Source: Panagrolaimus kolymaensis
Taxonomy: Eukaryota > Nematoda > Chromadorea > Rhabditida > Panagrolaimidae
Assembly: GCA_028622995.1 (NCBI GenBank)
Contig: JAJQJQ010000039.1
Coordinates: forward strand, 1,674,001-1,738,000
Direction: 5' to 3'
DNA length: 64,000 nt
Shown: positions 11,817 through 26,511 of the stretch, piece by piece
Numbering within the stretch: the stretch's first letter is position 1
How the letters are laid out: each line of letters begins with the position of its first letter
Translations under genes and position numbers: made by a program
The notes under the pieces: model-generated
Database searches by the model: none
What the model was told of the DNA's origin: nothing
The model's input: the letters and a program-made list of their open reading frames with translations, nothing else

Positions 11817-13807
11817 TTAGATATTCAACCTTATTTTCTTTAAATCAGCTGGGGATTGATTTTGTTGTTGTTGCTGCTGTTGTTGCTGTTGTTGTTGAAT
11901 AAGTTGTTGTAAAATTTGTAATTGGGTTGGATCAATGGATTGTGACATTTTAAATAAATTTTCCAATGCTTGACTTCGACGCTTTTCCTCCATTTTTCGC
12001 TTTTCCTCTGCAGCATTTCTTTGAATTTCTTGTTGAAGAGCTGATTGAACAAATGAAGCTTGAATCTTTCTTGCAAAATCATCAGTTAATTCTAATGAAA
12101 GTGCAAGAGAAGCAAGTTTTTGGGCAGCTAAAAATAAATAAATGAAAGAGTTAAAAATACGTAATTTGAGACTGAAAAGTTTTACCAAATGCATCAGTTC
12201 TTGAATCAGAAGCTCGATAAATGCCTTTAAGTTGTTCAACTGCAGTGGAAATATGTGAAGCAAGATCATCAACAAGATTTAGTTCTCTCATTCTCTCCCA
12301 AAACATTGCGGGTTCTAAATAAATAATATTTATTTACTTATTTTTTATACAAAAATTGATAAGAAACTTACGTTGCTCTAAAATCTTTTTTAATGCATTT
12401 CCGGTTAAAGCTTCACCAGATTTTAGAAGGTCTTCAACGTGATGGTTTCCATTATTGCTTCCGTTATTAAAATTATTATTTCCTATTACGGTGCTGCCGC
12501 TAGTATTAAAATGATTTTGTAATAACCCTTTTTGTTGTTCCAAAATGGAATTAACTAAAGCATTAACTTGATCATTTTCTGTTGAAACCATTGATGGTGG
12601 AAGTGGTTGCGGTGGAGGAGTTTGTTGCTGTTGTTTGAAAATTCCTTGAAACGCGGATGGAAGTTGTCCATTGAGTTGTTTCCAAAGAAGTTGAAAACTT
12701 GAGAGATTATTTGATTCAGAATTAGCAGAAGTAGCAAACGGAAGAAGAGGTGTTTGAGGCTGAGGTTGGGGAGCCTGTTGTTGATGATGGTGATGATTAG
12801 ATGGCTCATGCTCAAGTTCGTTTTTAATTCCCATTTTAGCTAATGCCGCTGCTGATGATGTTGAAGAAGTGGACATTCTTGAAACATATTCTTCAAGAGC
12901 TGAACTACCTTTTCGTGATGCGTTGAAACTAAAATATTTTTGGAATTAGTAAAGGTAGATTACTTTTGATAAATAGATCAAACAATTATTTATTCGAAAA
13001 TTCTTTGAATTTAATTTTTAACCTTTAACCTAAATTAAACTATCTCAAAAGCACTTACCCATTTTCATCATTAGTGGTTGTAGTTGTTGCAACTGATGAA
13101 ACATTAAAATCATTAAATGATGTTGAACTTGAAGGTTGATCAATGTTTAATTCATTTGCGGCTGCAGCAACAGCAGCACCATTTTTAACTAAATTATCCA
13201 AAAAGCTCATAGAATTCAAAGAAGATTCCATTGCAGCTTGTTTTCGATTTTTTATATAATTTCTTGATTGACATTTTAAACTGCAATTTGATTCATGGTC
13301 ATAAAAATCAATCTTTTTCATTTCCATTAAAGTTCGTAAATTATATCGTCCAACTCGTATGGAACCCTTCCAATCTTTTTGTTTATCTTTTTCAGCTCGA
13401 ATTGTAAATTCTCTGGGCGATACAAGACGACCATCAAATTCAATACATTTTTTATGAATTCCTGGACACGTAAAACGTTCTTCATATAATTTTCCAGTTA
13501 AATTTCCACACCGTACATCCAAAATTCGGGCATTTGCTGCAGCTTCCAATGGTGGCACTTCATCACCTGAATCTGCATCCATCATGCAATGATCTGATTC
13601 CGATTTAATATCAATGGATTTAGTTTCCACTCCAGAATCTGCATCACCGATGGATTCCGGTGTAACCGCGGGATAAAGATTATTTGAATCATCAAAAGTT
13701 GAAGAATTTTGATGATTGCTTTGTGAATGTAAATGTGCAATTGCAGCTGCAGCGGTCGCTGCTGGATCCAATAGAAGTCCAGGTGATGCCATGGAATCGT
13801 CATTCAT
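11817..13807 (-). CDS. gmeb: GMEB-type SAND-domain transcription factor
   Basis: Nuclear DNA-binding regulator of the glucocorticoid modulatory element-binding protein family. The SAND domain sits at about residues 90-185: CGNLTGKLYEERFTCPGIHKKC, then LVSPREFTIRAEKDKQKDWK with the KDWK DNA-contact motif, IRVGRYNLRTLMEMKKIDFY and the zinc-associated DHESNCSLKC. This follows GMEB1 closely ('CPGI..KC', 'ISP..F', 'KDWKRAIR', 'IDFYQHD..CS'). The N-terminal part is acidic/Ala-rich; the long middle is rich in Q, N, P and H; the C-terminus has a helical, basic AAEEKRKMEEKRRSQALENL segment and a polyglutamine tract. Four exons with phases 2, 1 and 1 join in frame; start ATG at 13807, stop at 11817. 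An acceptor-like TTTTTTTTAG near 13870 may be a trans-splice site. C. elegans has several gmeb genes; which one this matches is not decided. Confidence 0.88.
11850..11900 (-). repeat. Polyglutamine CAG/CAA tract in GMEB-like gene
   Basis: A mixed CAA/CAG run encoding about 15 consecutive glutamines close to the C-terminus. The mixture of both codons indicates a selected or long-lived tract rather than a pure trinucleotide expansion. Confidence 0.8.
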
Positions 13808-16800
13808 GATGAATGGAAGGGGATTACGATAAAGTTTGAAGCCAGTAGTTATAAATAGGGAAAGGATACCTAAAAAAAAGTAAAGATTTGAAAGTTAAGT
13901 TTGAAGGAAAACAACAAAAAGAATAACACCACCCTCGCTAATTTTCGAAACAACAAAAAAAGCATTTTTTTACGCCATCGGTTGGTTTTTTTATTTTCAC
14001 GAAAAACACGTTAAACACGCGATTGATAGAACGAGCCGCAAGAAGATGAGTCCAAGGAAAAAATAAACGAGGGATGAAAAAAAATAGAGGGAGGGCGGTC
14101 AGTGGCGGTGGCAATGCCGCTGAAAAGTATTAGAAACAACAGCTGCGTAGTTAGTTGTTGCTGCTGCTGTTGCTTTGGGTAATAAAAAATATGCGTGAAC
14201 GTCAGGAAAAATTTTTTTAAGTTAAAAAACAAAATAAAAAGGACGTGATCTGAGTCAGAGGAAGGAAGAAGAAAGACAACAAAAATTTAAAGCCCGTTAA
14301 CTATCATCATTTCGTATGCTTTTTCTTCTCCATCGCTGCACTTTTGATTTGAAAGATTCTATTTTAGCCACAAATTTTTTTCCACACTTTTCTTTTTCTA
14401 TTTCTGCGTGTGCAGATGTTCTTTCCATCCATTTTCTCTCTTTTTTCGATGGCAAAAAAACCTAGCGAACGAAATAAGGCAGAAAAAAAAAGCTGTCTAT
14501 GTAAAAAAAGCTGTTCAGATGTTGTTTGAAATAAATGTAACCACAATAAAAAAAAAAGTGATTTGAATGGGGAAAAGCAAGCCTTGAGGCCTCGCGCAAG
14601 TAAAAAAAAATACTACCCAGCCATTGTAGGGCACTGCCGAACAAAGACAATGAGAAGAGATGGAAGAAGAAAAAAACGAGGTGACGCTGTCTAACGTTAT
14701 TATTTCTTTCTACAAGCGACTCCAATGACAACGGTAAAAAAAACGGAGGGAACTGATTTTTTTTCTGATGGAAAGGAAAGGGACGCCGGAAATCGTGTAA
14801 TTTACAAGAAAAAAAAGCCCGCTAATTTTCATTTTTCCACGGAGAAGAAGATCCAAAAAAGTGAAAAGAAAAATCAAAAAAGCAAAAACACGCTAGAATT
14901 ACTGTAGTTATATTAAAAAAAAAACAGCCGCCACATTTCTTTAAAAAAAGCAGCTGATTGTACTTTTTTCCTCTCCTACTGTGTTTCTTGAATTTACAAA
15001 GATTAATTTTAAAATTTCCATTGTTTCTATTTTTTTAAAGAAAAATATAAAGTTATTGTCTTTTTCCCAAAATCAAGTAAGTATCAACCAAAGACGATGG
15101 TCATACAAAAAAGTCATTGTATGTATGAAAGAAAAAATGCAAACGTTAGAGTCGCCGCTTTTTTTCACGTTTTTTTTTTGCGCGGGAGTTTTTTTTTGTT
15201 CAGAGATACTAGCGTCAGTGTTGCTGGTGTACTTCGATATATGCCGAGGAAAGAAGAAAATAGAAGGCAAATGACCTTTTTGTTGTTATTTTTTTTATTT
15301 CACAGACAAAAACACGTTACAGTCGCCGTTGATGATCTGACGATTGACGACAAATGTAAATGACGATTGGCTATTCTCTTCCCAATTGGTTTAGAAAGTC
15401 CTTCTTTTGTAACAAAACATCATTTCAAAAAAGGGAAACGTGAATTTTTTATTGCCAAAAAAATTTTTTTAGCGCACAAGCGAAGAGAACAAAGAAAAAT
15501 TGATGACTGACGTCGAAGGGCAAGCAACAGCGAGTTGGATCACGTCGATGTTGCCCTTTTCTTTCGATCATCAAAAAATAAATAAAACCTGGCACGTTAG
15601 GGTACACTATTATATTTGGCGGTAAAACGTAAGAATAATGGGGAAGAAGAAAAAAAAGACTCCAGGTGTTGGTTAAGAGGCAGACGAGGATGATGAACAA
15701 ACATCTGGAATGTAAAATAAGAGACGACGTGATTGGGAAAATTTTTCTTTTCCTAAAAGCACAATTTTTTGAGTTGTTTTTCATATCCTTGTAAAAAAAA
15801 GTTGTGGTGTTTCTGAAACATAGTTCTATCATCGTCTACAGCAGCTTTGATGCTGATGGTGGCTGAAGAAAAAAAGGCTTTATTTTTTCAAAGAAAGATT
15901 GCGTTTTTTTTTTCGTGGTTGCTTTTGTTCGCGAGATTCAAGTCAAGGCTTTCCCGCAAAATTGCGCGATCTCTTTTTTTATTCACTATCGACGATTTGC
16001 TTGAAAGCAACAACGATGTGGTTCTCTTCTTTCAAGCTTTTCTGAGCCGAAGCAGCAATGATGATGTTAGGTTTCCAAAAATAAACTCACTCAAGAAAAA
16101 AAGGACAACGATCATCATCGTCGTCGTTGTCTCCGTTATCGCGTTCCAGAAAAAATTGTGAAGTCCAAAAATAAAAAAAAAGCTTGGTCCGGTCATCATT
16201 GCTTTTAGATTGCGAGGGTGATCGGCCGCGCAAAAACTATAAAAGAGAAAATCTAGTCTTGGACCTTCTTTTTAACGTTCAACCGAGAATAAGCGTTTGG
16301 AAAAGTCTTTTTTTTACTCCGTGAGAGCCCCGGTCGGCCGGTTTCATGGAACTTTTTGTTGTTGTTGCAAAAGTTGATGGAATATGACTTTTTTTTTTCG
16401 TTGCGCAAGAAGAAGGAGAAAAAAAAGTGACCACTAACTGGAATTCAAAAGAAAAAAATTCACTCAAAAGTCAAAAGAAAATTTGAAAACAGTGAATTTT
16501 TTTATTCAGCTAACAAAAGATGGTTTTTTGTGGAAATGGCGAGAAGAGAGATATGATGGGGTAACGGTATATTTTTTTGGGCTTCACAAAAAAATAACAA
16601 CATGGGCTTCGGTTTCATGATATGACATGATTTATGGAAATTCAATTAAAGTTTAGACATTTTTTTGAAAGCATATTTATTTCCGAGTCAATCACGTAGT
16701 AACACGCCAAACCTTCAAGAAAAGGAAGGAAACATAAATTATGAATAACCTTTTCAGGCGCCAAAAATAAAATCAAAAAATCATAGTCAAACAACAACTT

Positions 16801-19800
16801 CTTTTCCCAATTTTTTTTCGATCATAGGTTAGAGCTTTTTTTCCGTGCCCCTCAAAAAAGAAATACAAAGATGGAATGCGCAATCAACGCAGACAGCGTT
16901 CACTTGCGCGCCAAAACCACACGCAGAGGAGGAGCTCGAAGGAAGAGGACAAGCAAAGCAAGCCAAATGGAAAGAAATATATAAAACTGCCGTAACCCAA
17001 AAAAAGTGGACAACAGCTGCTTGTTTTTTTGCCGTCGTTGCTGCTGCGCAAAAAAAAAATGACGGACCTCAAACACACGCAGGCGTCGTTATTGTCCAAG
17101 AATTATAACCCAGAAAAAACAAGCGCAAATTTATTTTTTTGTGGCGATTTTTTGAGGTTTCATTTTGGCACGCAGTTTGACACGCTAGTTTGATGTATGC
17201 CATCGAAAGAAGGAAGGAGAGACAATGGCATGGAGAACATCTGCATGAATCCAAACAACGATCGACTCAGTTTGTCCACGGATTGAAAATGACCATAACC
17301 AAAATAAGTGAAAGACGTTGCAAAAGGGTCATGAAGATGAAGAAGTAAATTGGAAATATGAGCGAAAATTATTAACCACTAAACATTTTTGAGACACATC
17401 AAATTGAGAATTATGAAGTCCACAATAGGGCCTCAAAGGCATTGTCAGTGATAGAAAAAAAGACGTTTGTTGGTTAATTATTTTTTTTAACGAAAGCGTG
17501 CGTCAATACCGTAAGATACCTTCAGAGAATAATTAAAGTAAGAAACTTATCAATAAACAAATCAAAACAGTTTAACGCGATAGAAAGAAAAGGGAAAAAG
17601 TGATAAGAAAAAATTGACGCTGAATAAAAAAGCAACCATAGACATTTTTAAAAACATGGGTAAAACTTTTTTTTGTAGCTTTTTTATTTTATTTTAATTA
17701 TTATAAAAAAAAATGATGTTCCAAAACTTATGTCCAGAGATCATGGATTTTATCACGATAAACTCATAGTTTTAGAATAAACAAATCACTCTTTTTTTAG
17801 CTCTTTAATACCCAAATAACACTTCTTTTTTTATAAATCAAATACAAATAATCTTTCGTAATATTCACATAAAAAAATGTCTCAAACACAATGGTCACGT
17901 AAGAAGAAAAAAAGGTTGATCGAACACGCAAAAAAAAATCCTAGTTGCTGCGAATCAACGCCGCAGCTGCAAAAAAAAAAGACGAGAAAGCAAAAGCAAT
18001 AACTGATTTCTTTTTGTGAGGGAGTATGTTAGTTCTTTTTTTACTCCTTGGACATCGATGAAGACGAAGAACAAAAGCAAGAGAGAGATGGATGATGATG
18101 AACGGTGCTCGTTTCGTTACTTGAGGAGCTCGTAGACGACCATCTCCGCCGCCACAGGGTCCAAGTAGAAACAAAAATCTTGCGTGTTATAACTTTTTTT
18201 TATGCGTGTCGATGATGTTAGCAGACATATTTTTTATTTTATTTTGTTGGTTGACGCAGCAGGCTTGGAGACATTAAAAAAATTGTCTCCCGATGGTGGT
18301 TGTTGAAAGAGCAAAATTTAAATTATTTTGAAATTTTTAAAAACAATTTTTTACGTGAAAAGGTGAAAAAAAAATTGAAAGCGATAAATCTTTGGTTTTT
18401 TTAAAGATTGCCGCAATAGATAAGAAAAAAAATAAAGAAAAGGAGACGATGATGAGTGAAAGAGGTTGAATGAAAAAAGGGAGGTTGTAAAAGAAAACCT
18501 TTCTACGGCATTTTTGTGTTTGATTTTGGTCATCTTGAGTCAGTTCTAAAAAAATTAAAAAAGGACTGATAACAAGTAGTCATCATTTGGCAGTGGGTAT
18601 TACAAGATCTCTTCATTTACTGCTGCTTCGACCTCTCCTCGATGTTTCAGATTTTGACATTCATTCATTCACGTGATTAATTGAGGAATACATTTTTAGA
18701 GCCATTCTTGATCATTATATGTATCCTCTGCTATAGTGATGGCTTTCAATGCGAATATGGCGCAGGTATCATCGATGTGAATGTAGCTATTTTATTAATA
18801 TCCCAAATCAAATAAAATAAGTTCAATCAAAAAAGTGACGCTTACGCATTTTAAAAATACAAATAAAACAAATAAAAAAACCACGCAAAAAAAGTTTCTA
18901 TTTTTTGAAGTTATAGTAAGACTCACTTTTTTAATCAACGTTTGTTTTTCAATTTGTTTTCCACCTCCGCTACTTTTCACTTTTTTCTTCTTCAGAAAAG
19001 CTAACTTACAAATAAATAAACTTCCATCACTTTGAAAAACAAAAAATACGAGAGACGTAACTAACTTCCTTCGTAGTTATGAAATAACATCAACTGACCA
19101 TTCCTCAAGAAAAAAAAGAAGATTCCATGAAACTCGCGGACAACGACACTTGACTTTTTGCGACTTTGATGCTGCTGTTGCTGATGCTTCTTGATACGGT
19201 AAAAAAATCCAAATCCGGCCCTGCCCCTTCTATTTTTTTCTTTTTTTGAAATGTGGACGCTTCTGTCAATTCATTTTTTTTCTTGCGTCCGTTTCTCATC
19301 AAGCAAACACAACAATTGCTTGCTTGAAAGCTTGAAGAAAGACCGTTTTTAGATCGCAAACATCATCATCACCTCGAGGGAAAGAAAAAGAGAGGGAGAG
19401 CGTGCGCTTGATTCTTTCTTCTTCTTTTTTGTTGCAGCATCAGCGTTGACCGATCGTCGGATGAGATGGTTCTTTCTCTCTTTGCTTGGTTGCTTGCTTG
19501 ACTGCTAAATGTCCAGTCTCTTTTTTTTTCTTTCTATTGACGAATTCATCGATGGAAATGGATGATAGATAGACTTAAAACTAAACGCATGGAAACGGGA
19601 GTCGCGGGAAAAATTCTATTTTAAGAAATTTTTTTAAAGCAAAAAGGATTTTACGCCGATTGCAGCGCAGATTCCGGTTATTTTTTTTGTATTTGTTGTG
19701 AAGCGAAATAAAAAAATGGTGATGATGGAGAAGAAAAAAGAGTCAGTCACTGTTTTTGTGTTTAAATTTTTTTTTGACAAGAGGAGTCTTTTTTTTAAAT

Positions 19801-21454
19801 GGCAGACGAGAAAAATGAAAAAGAAAAGTTCGAACCTATTTTTCTTTCTTTCTTTCTTTAGGGCAAATGCAAAGCAACAGGGGAAAAAGTAGAGTAAATA
19901 AAGAACCCTTTTTGTCAATTCAAAAAATAAAAGATCTAAAAGATCCAGAAAAGCTTTGATGACAATCATCGGAAGAAAAAACCTAAAAACATTGAGAAGA
20001 AAAAAGGGGTGAACGCGCAAAAATAAAAATAGCAGGCAAGGATGACGGGAAAAAAAGAAGAATAGTTGAGTAGCAGTGGTAGTAGCAAGAGCAGCTGCTG
20101 CTTGAAAGACCTCTTTCAATGGCCAAATGACCGCCACCAGGCGCGCCATCGTCCACCGCGTTTAAGAAAAAAGAAAGAAATACTTCTCGCGCAAGGGCAC
20201 GTTTTTATTTTATTTTTTTTCTGCGTGCAGCTGCAGCTGCTGCTTGCTTCTGTGAGTTAGTTTCTTTGGAAAAAAAATGAGATCGAGGATGACAGAAACG
20301 ACGATGGCATATAAAACGCGACAGTGCTGCTGCTGCCGTCGCGCATTTTTCGGTATAAAAAAAGCAAGCAAGGAAGCTTTCATCTCCGTCATCTTTGGTC
20401 GTTGTTGGTAAGCTGTTGTTTTCCATCCCCAATGGCAAGGAAGAAACAGAAAAGGAGGATGACAGAAAAAAGTGACCCTAAGTAAGCCAAAATAAAAAAA
20501 AACCGGCGGAGAGCTAACAACCAACAACCATACCACTTTTTTCTTTTTTTTCACGATGAAAAACCAAAAATGACAATAAAAAAAGAAAGAAATGCCGAGA
20601 AAAAAGAAAAGAAAGAAGAACAAGCTTCCGCGCATCTGCACTACCACGTTTAAAAGCCTTCTCCGAACGTTCCTATTTTGTTGTTGGTTTTGGTTATTTA
20701 CGGTGGTGGCATTGTTGCTGCCCTTCAACTCGGTCATTGCTTCTGTTGTTGATGTTGATGATGGTAGTAATGCTTTAGGGGAAAAAGGAGCAATGCAGCT
20801 TAAAAGACAAATGGACCAAAAAAAATTAACGCCGATTTGCGCTTTTTTTTAGTTTCAAATGAGAACGACGATGGCGACAACGAGAAAAAAAGTGTATGTA
20901 GTGTTCGAGAAAAGAAAAAAAGCTTTAAGAGGTCATCATCCCTCACACCAAAATAAATAGGTTTGAGAACCATTGTGTCTTGGAAGATTTACCCTCTGGG
21001 GGAAAAAATAAAGAAAAGCCATAGAGCCGTGAATAAAAAGCAGCACAATGGATTAGAAAAACACAAAAACAACATAGTTTTAAAGCAAAATAAAATTAAA
21101 AAAAGAAACAAAAGCTTTATCAATTTGATTGTTGAAGCGTTAAATGAGTGATGGATGTTGCTAAACTATTATTTTTTTGTAAAATTAATTTGGGGGAGTC
21201 AGAAAATGACGTGAAAAGTAAGAATGTTTAAAAAAATATTTGCTTAATAAAAATTTTATGCCATATTGTAGCTTTTTTTAATTTGATTAACGGTTGCATT
21301 AAATGAGAAATCCTGGTTCTTGATCAATATTAATTATTATCACTTATATGCCCTATAGTAATTTTGCTTGAATCTGAAAATGATATTACCATTTTTCTTT
21401 GTTTTCAATTTTTATATCTACCGTATTTGTTCTTGAGATTATTATTTCTTCCAA

Positions 21455-21710
21455 TCATGACCATACGTGGGCATGGTGGTGTGTCAAGATTTTTTTTGTT
21501 ACTAAACCTAGAAATCTACCAAAGGGTCTCCCCTTTGCTATGTTTTCCTCAAGGCCCTTTTTCCATACTAAACCTCCAAAATTCGTCAAATTTACCAAAG
21601 GGTCTCCCCTGTTGTTTTAAATTTTTTCCCGTAAAAACTCGACTAAACACTAAACCTTCAGGTGTGTCAAAACACACCCTAACACACCCTGTGCCCAAGT
21701 GTGATCATGA
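21455..21710. mobile_element. Degenerate MITE-like element with ~29-bp terminal inverted repeats
   Basis: The left end TCATGACCATACGTGGGCAT (continuing to about 21484) and the right end, read as reverse complement, TCATGATCACACTTGGGCAC agree at about 25 of 29 positions. Inside are two copies of TACCAAAGGGTCTCCCCT (about 21517 and 21593, 76 bp apart), three copies of ACTAAACCT and a doubled AACACACCCT. The sequence is clearly more GC-rich than its surroundings. There is no coding capacity. It looks like an old non-autonomous DNA transposon; the target-site duplication is unclear. Confidence 0.55.
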
Positions 21711-24700
21711 CTTCGGTTTTTTTTTTCTTCAAAAAAACATCTCTTTTTTTCATATTCTTTTCAAATTTTATCTATTTTTATTTTTACGGTATATTTGATA
21801 ACTGCATCTTCATGCATTTTCATTTTTTACTTTTAGTTCCATTTTAACCATGAGGCTTATTTTTTTAATGCTTTTTGATTGTTTTTTTTAAATTCTATTT
21901 TTGACGATTGTTGTCTCCGTTCCAAAATGCTTTTTTTCTTCGTCTTCTTCTTTGTTTATTCAGGCACGCAACACATAGAAAAAAAAGGTTGACGAAGGAA
22001 TTTTTCCTCTCTCCATTTTTTTGTTGCATAAAAAAAGTCAGTCACAAAAGTGGACAATCCTTCCATCATCGTCGACTCGACTTCGTCATAATCAAACAAA
22101 CAAAAAAAGGCTTTGACCGGATGGTGAAGGAATGGACTGAGTGGTAAAATAAAGTGAATTTCTTTGACCGTTGATTTTTTTTAAAAATTCTAAATTTAGA
22201 AATTTTATTTTTTTGCCTTTGTTTAGAAGAATAAAAAAAAACGAGAAAAGCATCAAGGTTCTGGACTTACATCAACCGGAGGAGCTGGTCTTTTTGAATC
22301 TTTTCTTTTCTTTGTACCATTCATCCTCGTCTTCTAGTCATCCTCTCTCTTTCTTGCTGCTCGATATTATCGTCGTAGTCAAGCGCGTTATTGTTCTTTC
22401 TCGTTTGAAGAAAATAAAAAGATTAGTTTTTTTACATATTCGGAAAAAAGTCCTTAGAACCACCAACGTCTACGAGGCAAAAAATATTAAAAGCTGAAAG
22501 AAAATGCGTTGTCATCACTATCTCGCGGCTACGACGGACGGTGTTTTCTTCGGTTTTCTTCGTCTGGTTTTGCGATGTTTAGCATTGTCCTTTTTTTAAA
22601 TGGCTGTGGTTGATGGAGAAAAGAAATGTGGGTCATTGTATGGCCACGAGGATCCTTTTTTTGTCTCGTTTTTTTCATTTTTAGATTTTGCTCTTTTTTT
22701 AGCGTTCGAAAAAAAATGGATGGAGCGTGTGTTCAGCCGACGTCGTAGAAGTGGAGACTTTTTTAAATTCTATTTTTAGAAACAATTGTATTCAAAAATA
22801 GCAGCAAAGGTGAAAGTTGAATAATGGAAATACAAAAAGAAAAGAAAACGACGACGATCAAGCAAGAGACAAAGTGAAAAGCTTTTTAAAGTACAACGCA
22901 AAAAAGGGATTTGTAAAAAAAATATTTTAAGGAGTTGCTTTGTCGTGTAATAAATAAATCCAGACATAGCCTTAAGAAAATGAGTCACACTAAAATTTAG
23001 GTTCTGTTACTTACAATACACCACTACTCGCGACCAAAAAATGTTTCATCACCCATTTTTTTTTCTTTTTCACGTTTTTTTCCAAAATTGTCACCAAGTT
23101 TTAAATTCAGAATAATATGTTTCGAAATAATCTGCGCCATTTTTCTCTCTCAAAACAATCCATCTTTTCTTTGCACGTTTTATTTTTTATTTCTTAATGC
23201 TGATTTTCAAAAAATGAATGAGTCAGCAAGCAATGAGAATATTGGCAGTCATAAAAGGAAGAAGAAAAAAAAATGCTTGAAACATAAAAAAAAAGAAACA
23301 AAACAAAAAATGACCAATGTCCAGGAAGGAAGCTGCTGCTCTGACTCATGGCAAAAAGAAAGAACGAGGGACATGAATAGAAAAAAAAAGAATTTTTAGT
23401 CCCAAATTGAAATTTGTAAAAAGTTTAAAAACATATTTGGAATTTGAGACGAGTTTGTTACTTGTTTTTCGAGAGTTTAAACAAAATAAACAAACATAAG
23501 AATGATATCAATTTTTAAAATCTTTAAAAAAAGAATAATGAATGAGTCAGCAACAACAATGAGTTTTACAAGAAAATAATGGAAGTATCAAGAAAAACAA
23601 AAAAATAACAAGCAGATGGCTTTATCTTGTCGTTGTTGTTGCTTATATGTTTGCTTGAAAAATGCTTGTATGTAGATTAATAGCTTTTTCAATTTGTTGT
23701 TATTTACATTTTGTTTGAGAAAAAAAAACAAGCGAACATTTATGATAAATTTTGAATGGCTACCATAATCTCAATATTAAGATATTTCTAAAATTAAAAA
23801 CTTGCAAATTTTTAATAAATCTCTTGAAAAAATTAAGAAATTTCTGGTCGATAAGATTTGCAACAAAAAAAAGTTTAGTAATACAAAAATATTTTATATT
23901 TCCATGCAAACGGAAGCATTGCTGTAGCGAATCATTCTCAACACTTTTTGTTTGAGGTTTGATTTCCTTTTTAAAGTTCAGCCATCTCTTTTCTTATAAT
24001 CTCACATAATTATTTCTAAAAAAAACGCTGTCGGCAAAAATCAAAGCCATGAAAAAAGTGATATATTTCAAACAACAGCTTCCAGTAGCAGCAAAAAAAA
24101 ACTTATGGCTATTTATTTCTATGATCTGCCATTTGCCACCATCCTTCTTTTCCTCTTTTCTTTTTGCCTTCAAATATTTTTTTGAACGTCTTCTACCATT
24201 TGCTTGATCGGTGATTTGCGTAAAAAAAAAATAGCGCAGTTTTTTGTTTTTGGGTAAATTGCCGCTGTTGCTTGCGCGATTGTTGTTGATGCTGCTGCAG
24301 CTGTTATTCTTCTTCAACCATCATTTTTTTATAGCCATTTATTGTTGCGATGCCTCTTTTAAAAAAAGAGCCATTTTTTAAATAAAGAAGAAGGAAGACA
24401 CTAATTCAAAAAATAGTCTACAAAAAAACTATGATTTTTTGTTTTGTTTATATTAGTACCAGGCTGCGCGAAATTTTGTTTTTTTGATGGACACGCTTTT
24501 TCTTTGTGGATGGAAAAGTGAAAGTGTTACACCATTATACCGTTAAAACAAAAAATGTTTATGTAAATGAGAGGCGTTGTTGGTCATTTTTAGTTTATTA
24601 AAGGTAACCTTCTCTAAATCGGTCAAAATAAAGATAAGATGTTGAAACTAAATTTGAAAATACAGTTCATATTTATTTTAAATTTTAATCACTGCATTAT

Positions 24701-26502
24701 CCATAATCACACAAGCTAGCATAACGAACATTTTTTTTTATAAATCGGTTACCGTACTTGAAAAGGTTGACGTGAAAATTCAAAAGTATGCTTTTTAAAA
24801 TTTTTATACTCTCTGAATTTGCTGTAAGATTTATGTTTTCCACTTCCAAGTTGATTTCAAAAGAAAATTCAAACTGTTTCAAAAACACAATTTTAAATTG
24901 AAGCGGCTGCGCTTAATTGCGTGCCGAATATCTAACTTTTCTTCTTTGGTGCCATTCATCGTGACAGTGCGTGTTGCTATATTGGTTGCTGCTGTCGCGC
25001 AACCCACTTTTCACTCTTCTTTTTTTTCTTCATTTCACTTTTTCTTCGGGTTATTTACGACGACGACAACAACAACAACGGCACAGTGGCGCAGCAGAAG
25101 CGGCGGCAACATTCACAACAATAGCGATATCAAACACTTTTTTAAAAATGAAAAACGAAAAACAGTTTTTTTGTGACATTGCCGTGACCGGTTTTGAAAA
25201 GCTTCGTGAATGACAAGTTTCTTTTTCCTCTTCATTGCATCCTCCGAGAATGGTATAATTTCATGCAAATCAAGAAAGCATATAAAAGCAGCTGGCTGGC
25301 ACGCAGAAAGCTTCATTTTCCATTTAGCGTTTTGCCATCAATTTTGTGAAGATCGTTTGCTTCTTTATTTTTTTCCTTGCGTTTAGGTTCTTAAAAATTG
25401 ACGACGTCGTTTGATATTTTTTTTTTGGGAGAGCTGCTTTCAAACCTTCTGCCAATTTGCCGCCATTGCTGCTACTGCGGGTGATGTTGTTGTTGTTGTT
25501 GCAATTTTTTCCAAGGGCAAGTAATTCCGGAAACATTGAAAGCTGCGCAAAAACCGAAGAGAATGCAACGTTTGTTTGGAACCGTGGAAAACTTAAAGCA
25601 GAAGCGACGGCAATAGCGTTTTTTTTAATTGAATAAAGACAAAACACAAGTGCGCAAGCAACTGTTTTCCCATCTTCGACCGACCGATTTACAGCTAATG
25701 AAGCTTTGAGGCAATAAACTAGAAAAGCAGATGGCATTTTACACGAATGTATCCGATTAAATTAACATAACCCTTAGGGTAGGAAGATTAATAGGACTTG
25801 CAGCTTTTGTCCAACATTTAGCAAAAACAAAACAGTTTATTTTCTGCTATTATTCGTTATCTAAATCCGAATTCAAACAACAATTTCAAAACAACTCATT
25901 CTTTCACCTTCTATGTAAAACTATCTAGGTGTGCGTGTTTTTTTTAAATGCAAAGTTAATTTTTATAATTCAATAATAAACAGAAACATCATTAAACTTT
26001 GTCAGAACGATTTTATTAAAAGCAAAACCAAAAGAAGAAGAAAAATATTAAACATCAACTCTCTTAAAATTTAGTTAATAAAGTAATTTGATAAATGAGA
26101 GGAACACATTTGATAAAATCTTGAACTGTGCATATCAAAAAAAAAATTCAAGTTCTATTGTTACCTCGCTCATTGGATTTGTTTAATTTCAACAAAGTTG
26201 ATTTTAATAATGTGTCTTAATTATAACAGCAAAACCGCTAATATTTGCTTTAGATAATAGCAACTAAAAATTACAGTAAAGGCCTTTTTTCAAGCTGTAA
26301 TTTCTCATCATCGAAAACGAACGAACTTTCGACAAAGAATATTGGCAACATGCGCGAACAATCACACAGATTTCCCGCGTAAAAATCTTTTTCTTCTAAA
26401 ATTTTCAACTTCAAAAAATTTATCATCAGTTCAACATTTTTTCTTTCGCGTACTTTTTATTGACATCGTTTCTAATTTTAGTTACATCTAATTCAACAAC
26501 CA

Positions 26503-26511
26503 TTTTTTCAG
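26503..26511 (+). promoter_or_regulatory. Probable SL trans-splice acceptor of ASF1
   Basis: TTTTTTCAG ends eight bases before the ASF1 ATG. No convincing upstream coding exon exists, which is typical of SL1-spliced nematode genes. Confidence 0.5.

Noticed and set aside
14364..25737. Many ORFs of 60-175 codons rich in K, F, R, S
   Set aside because: They are produced by A and T runs, lack family similarity and do not join into exon chains.
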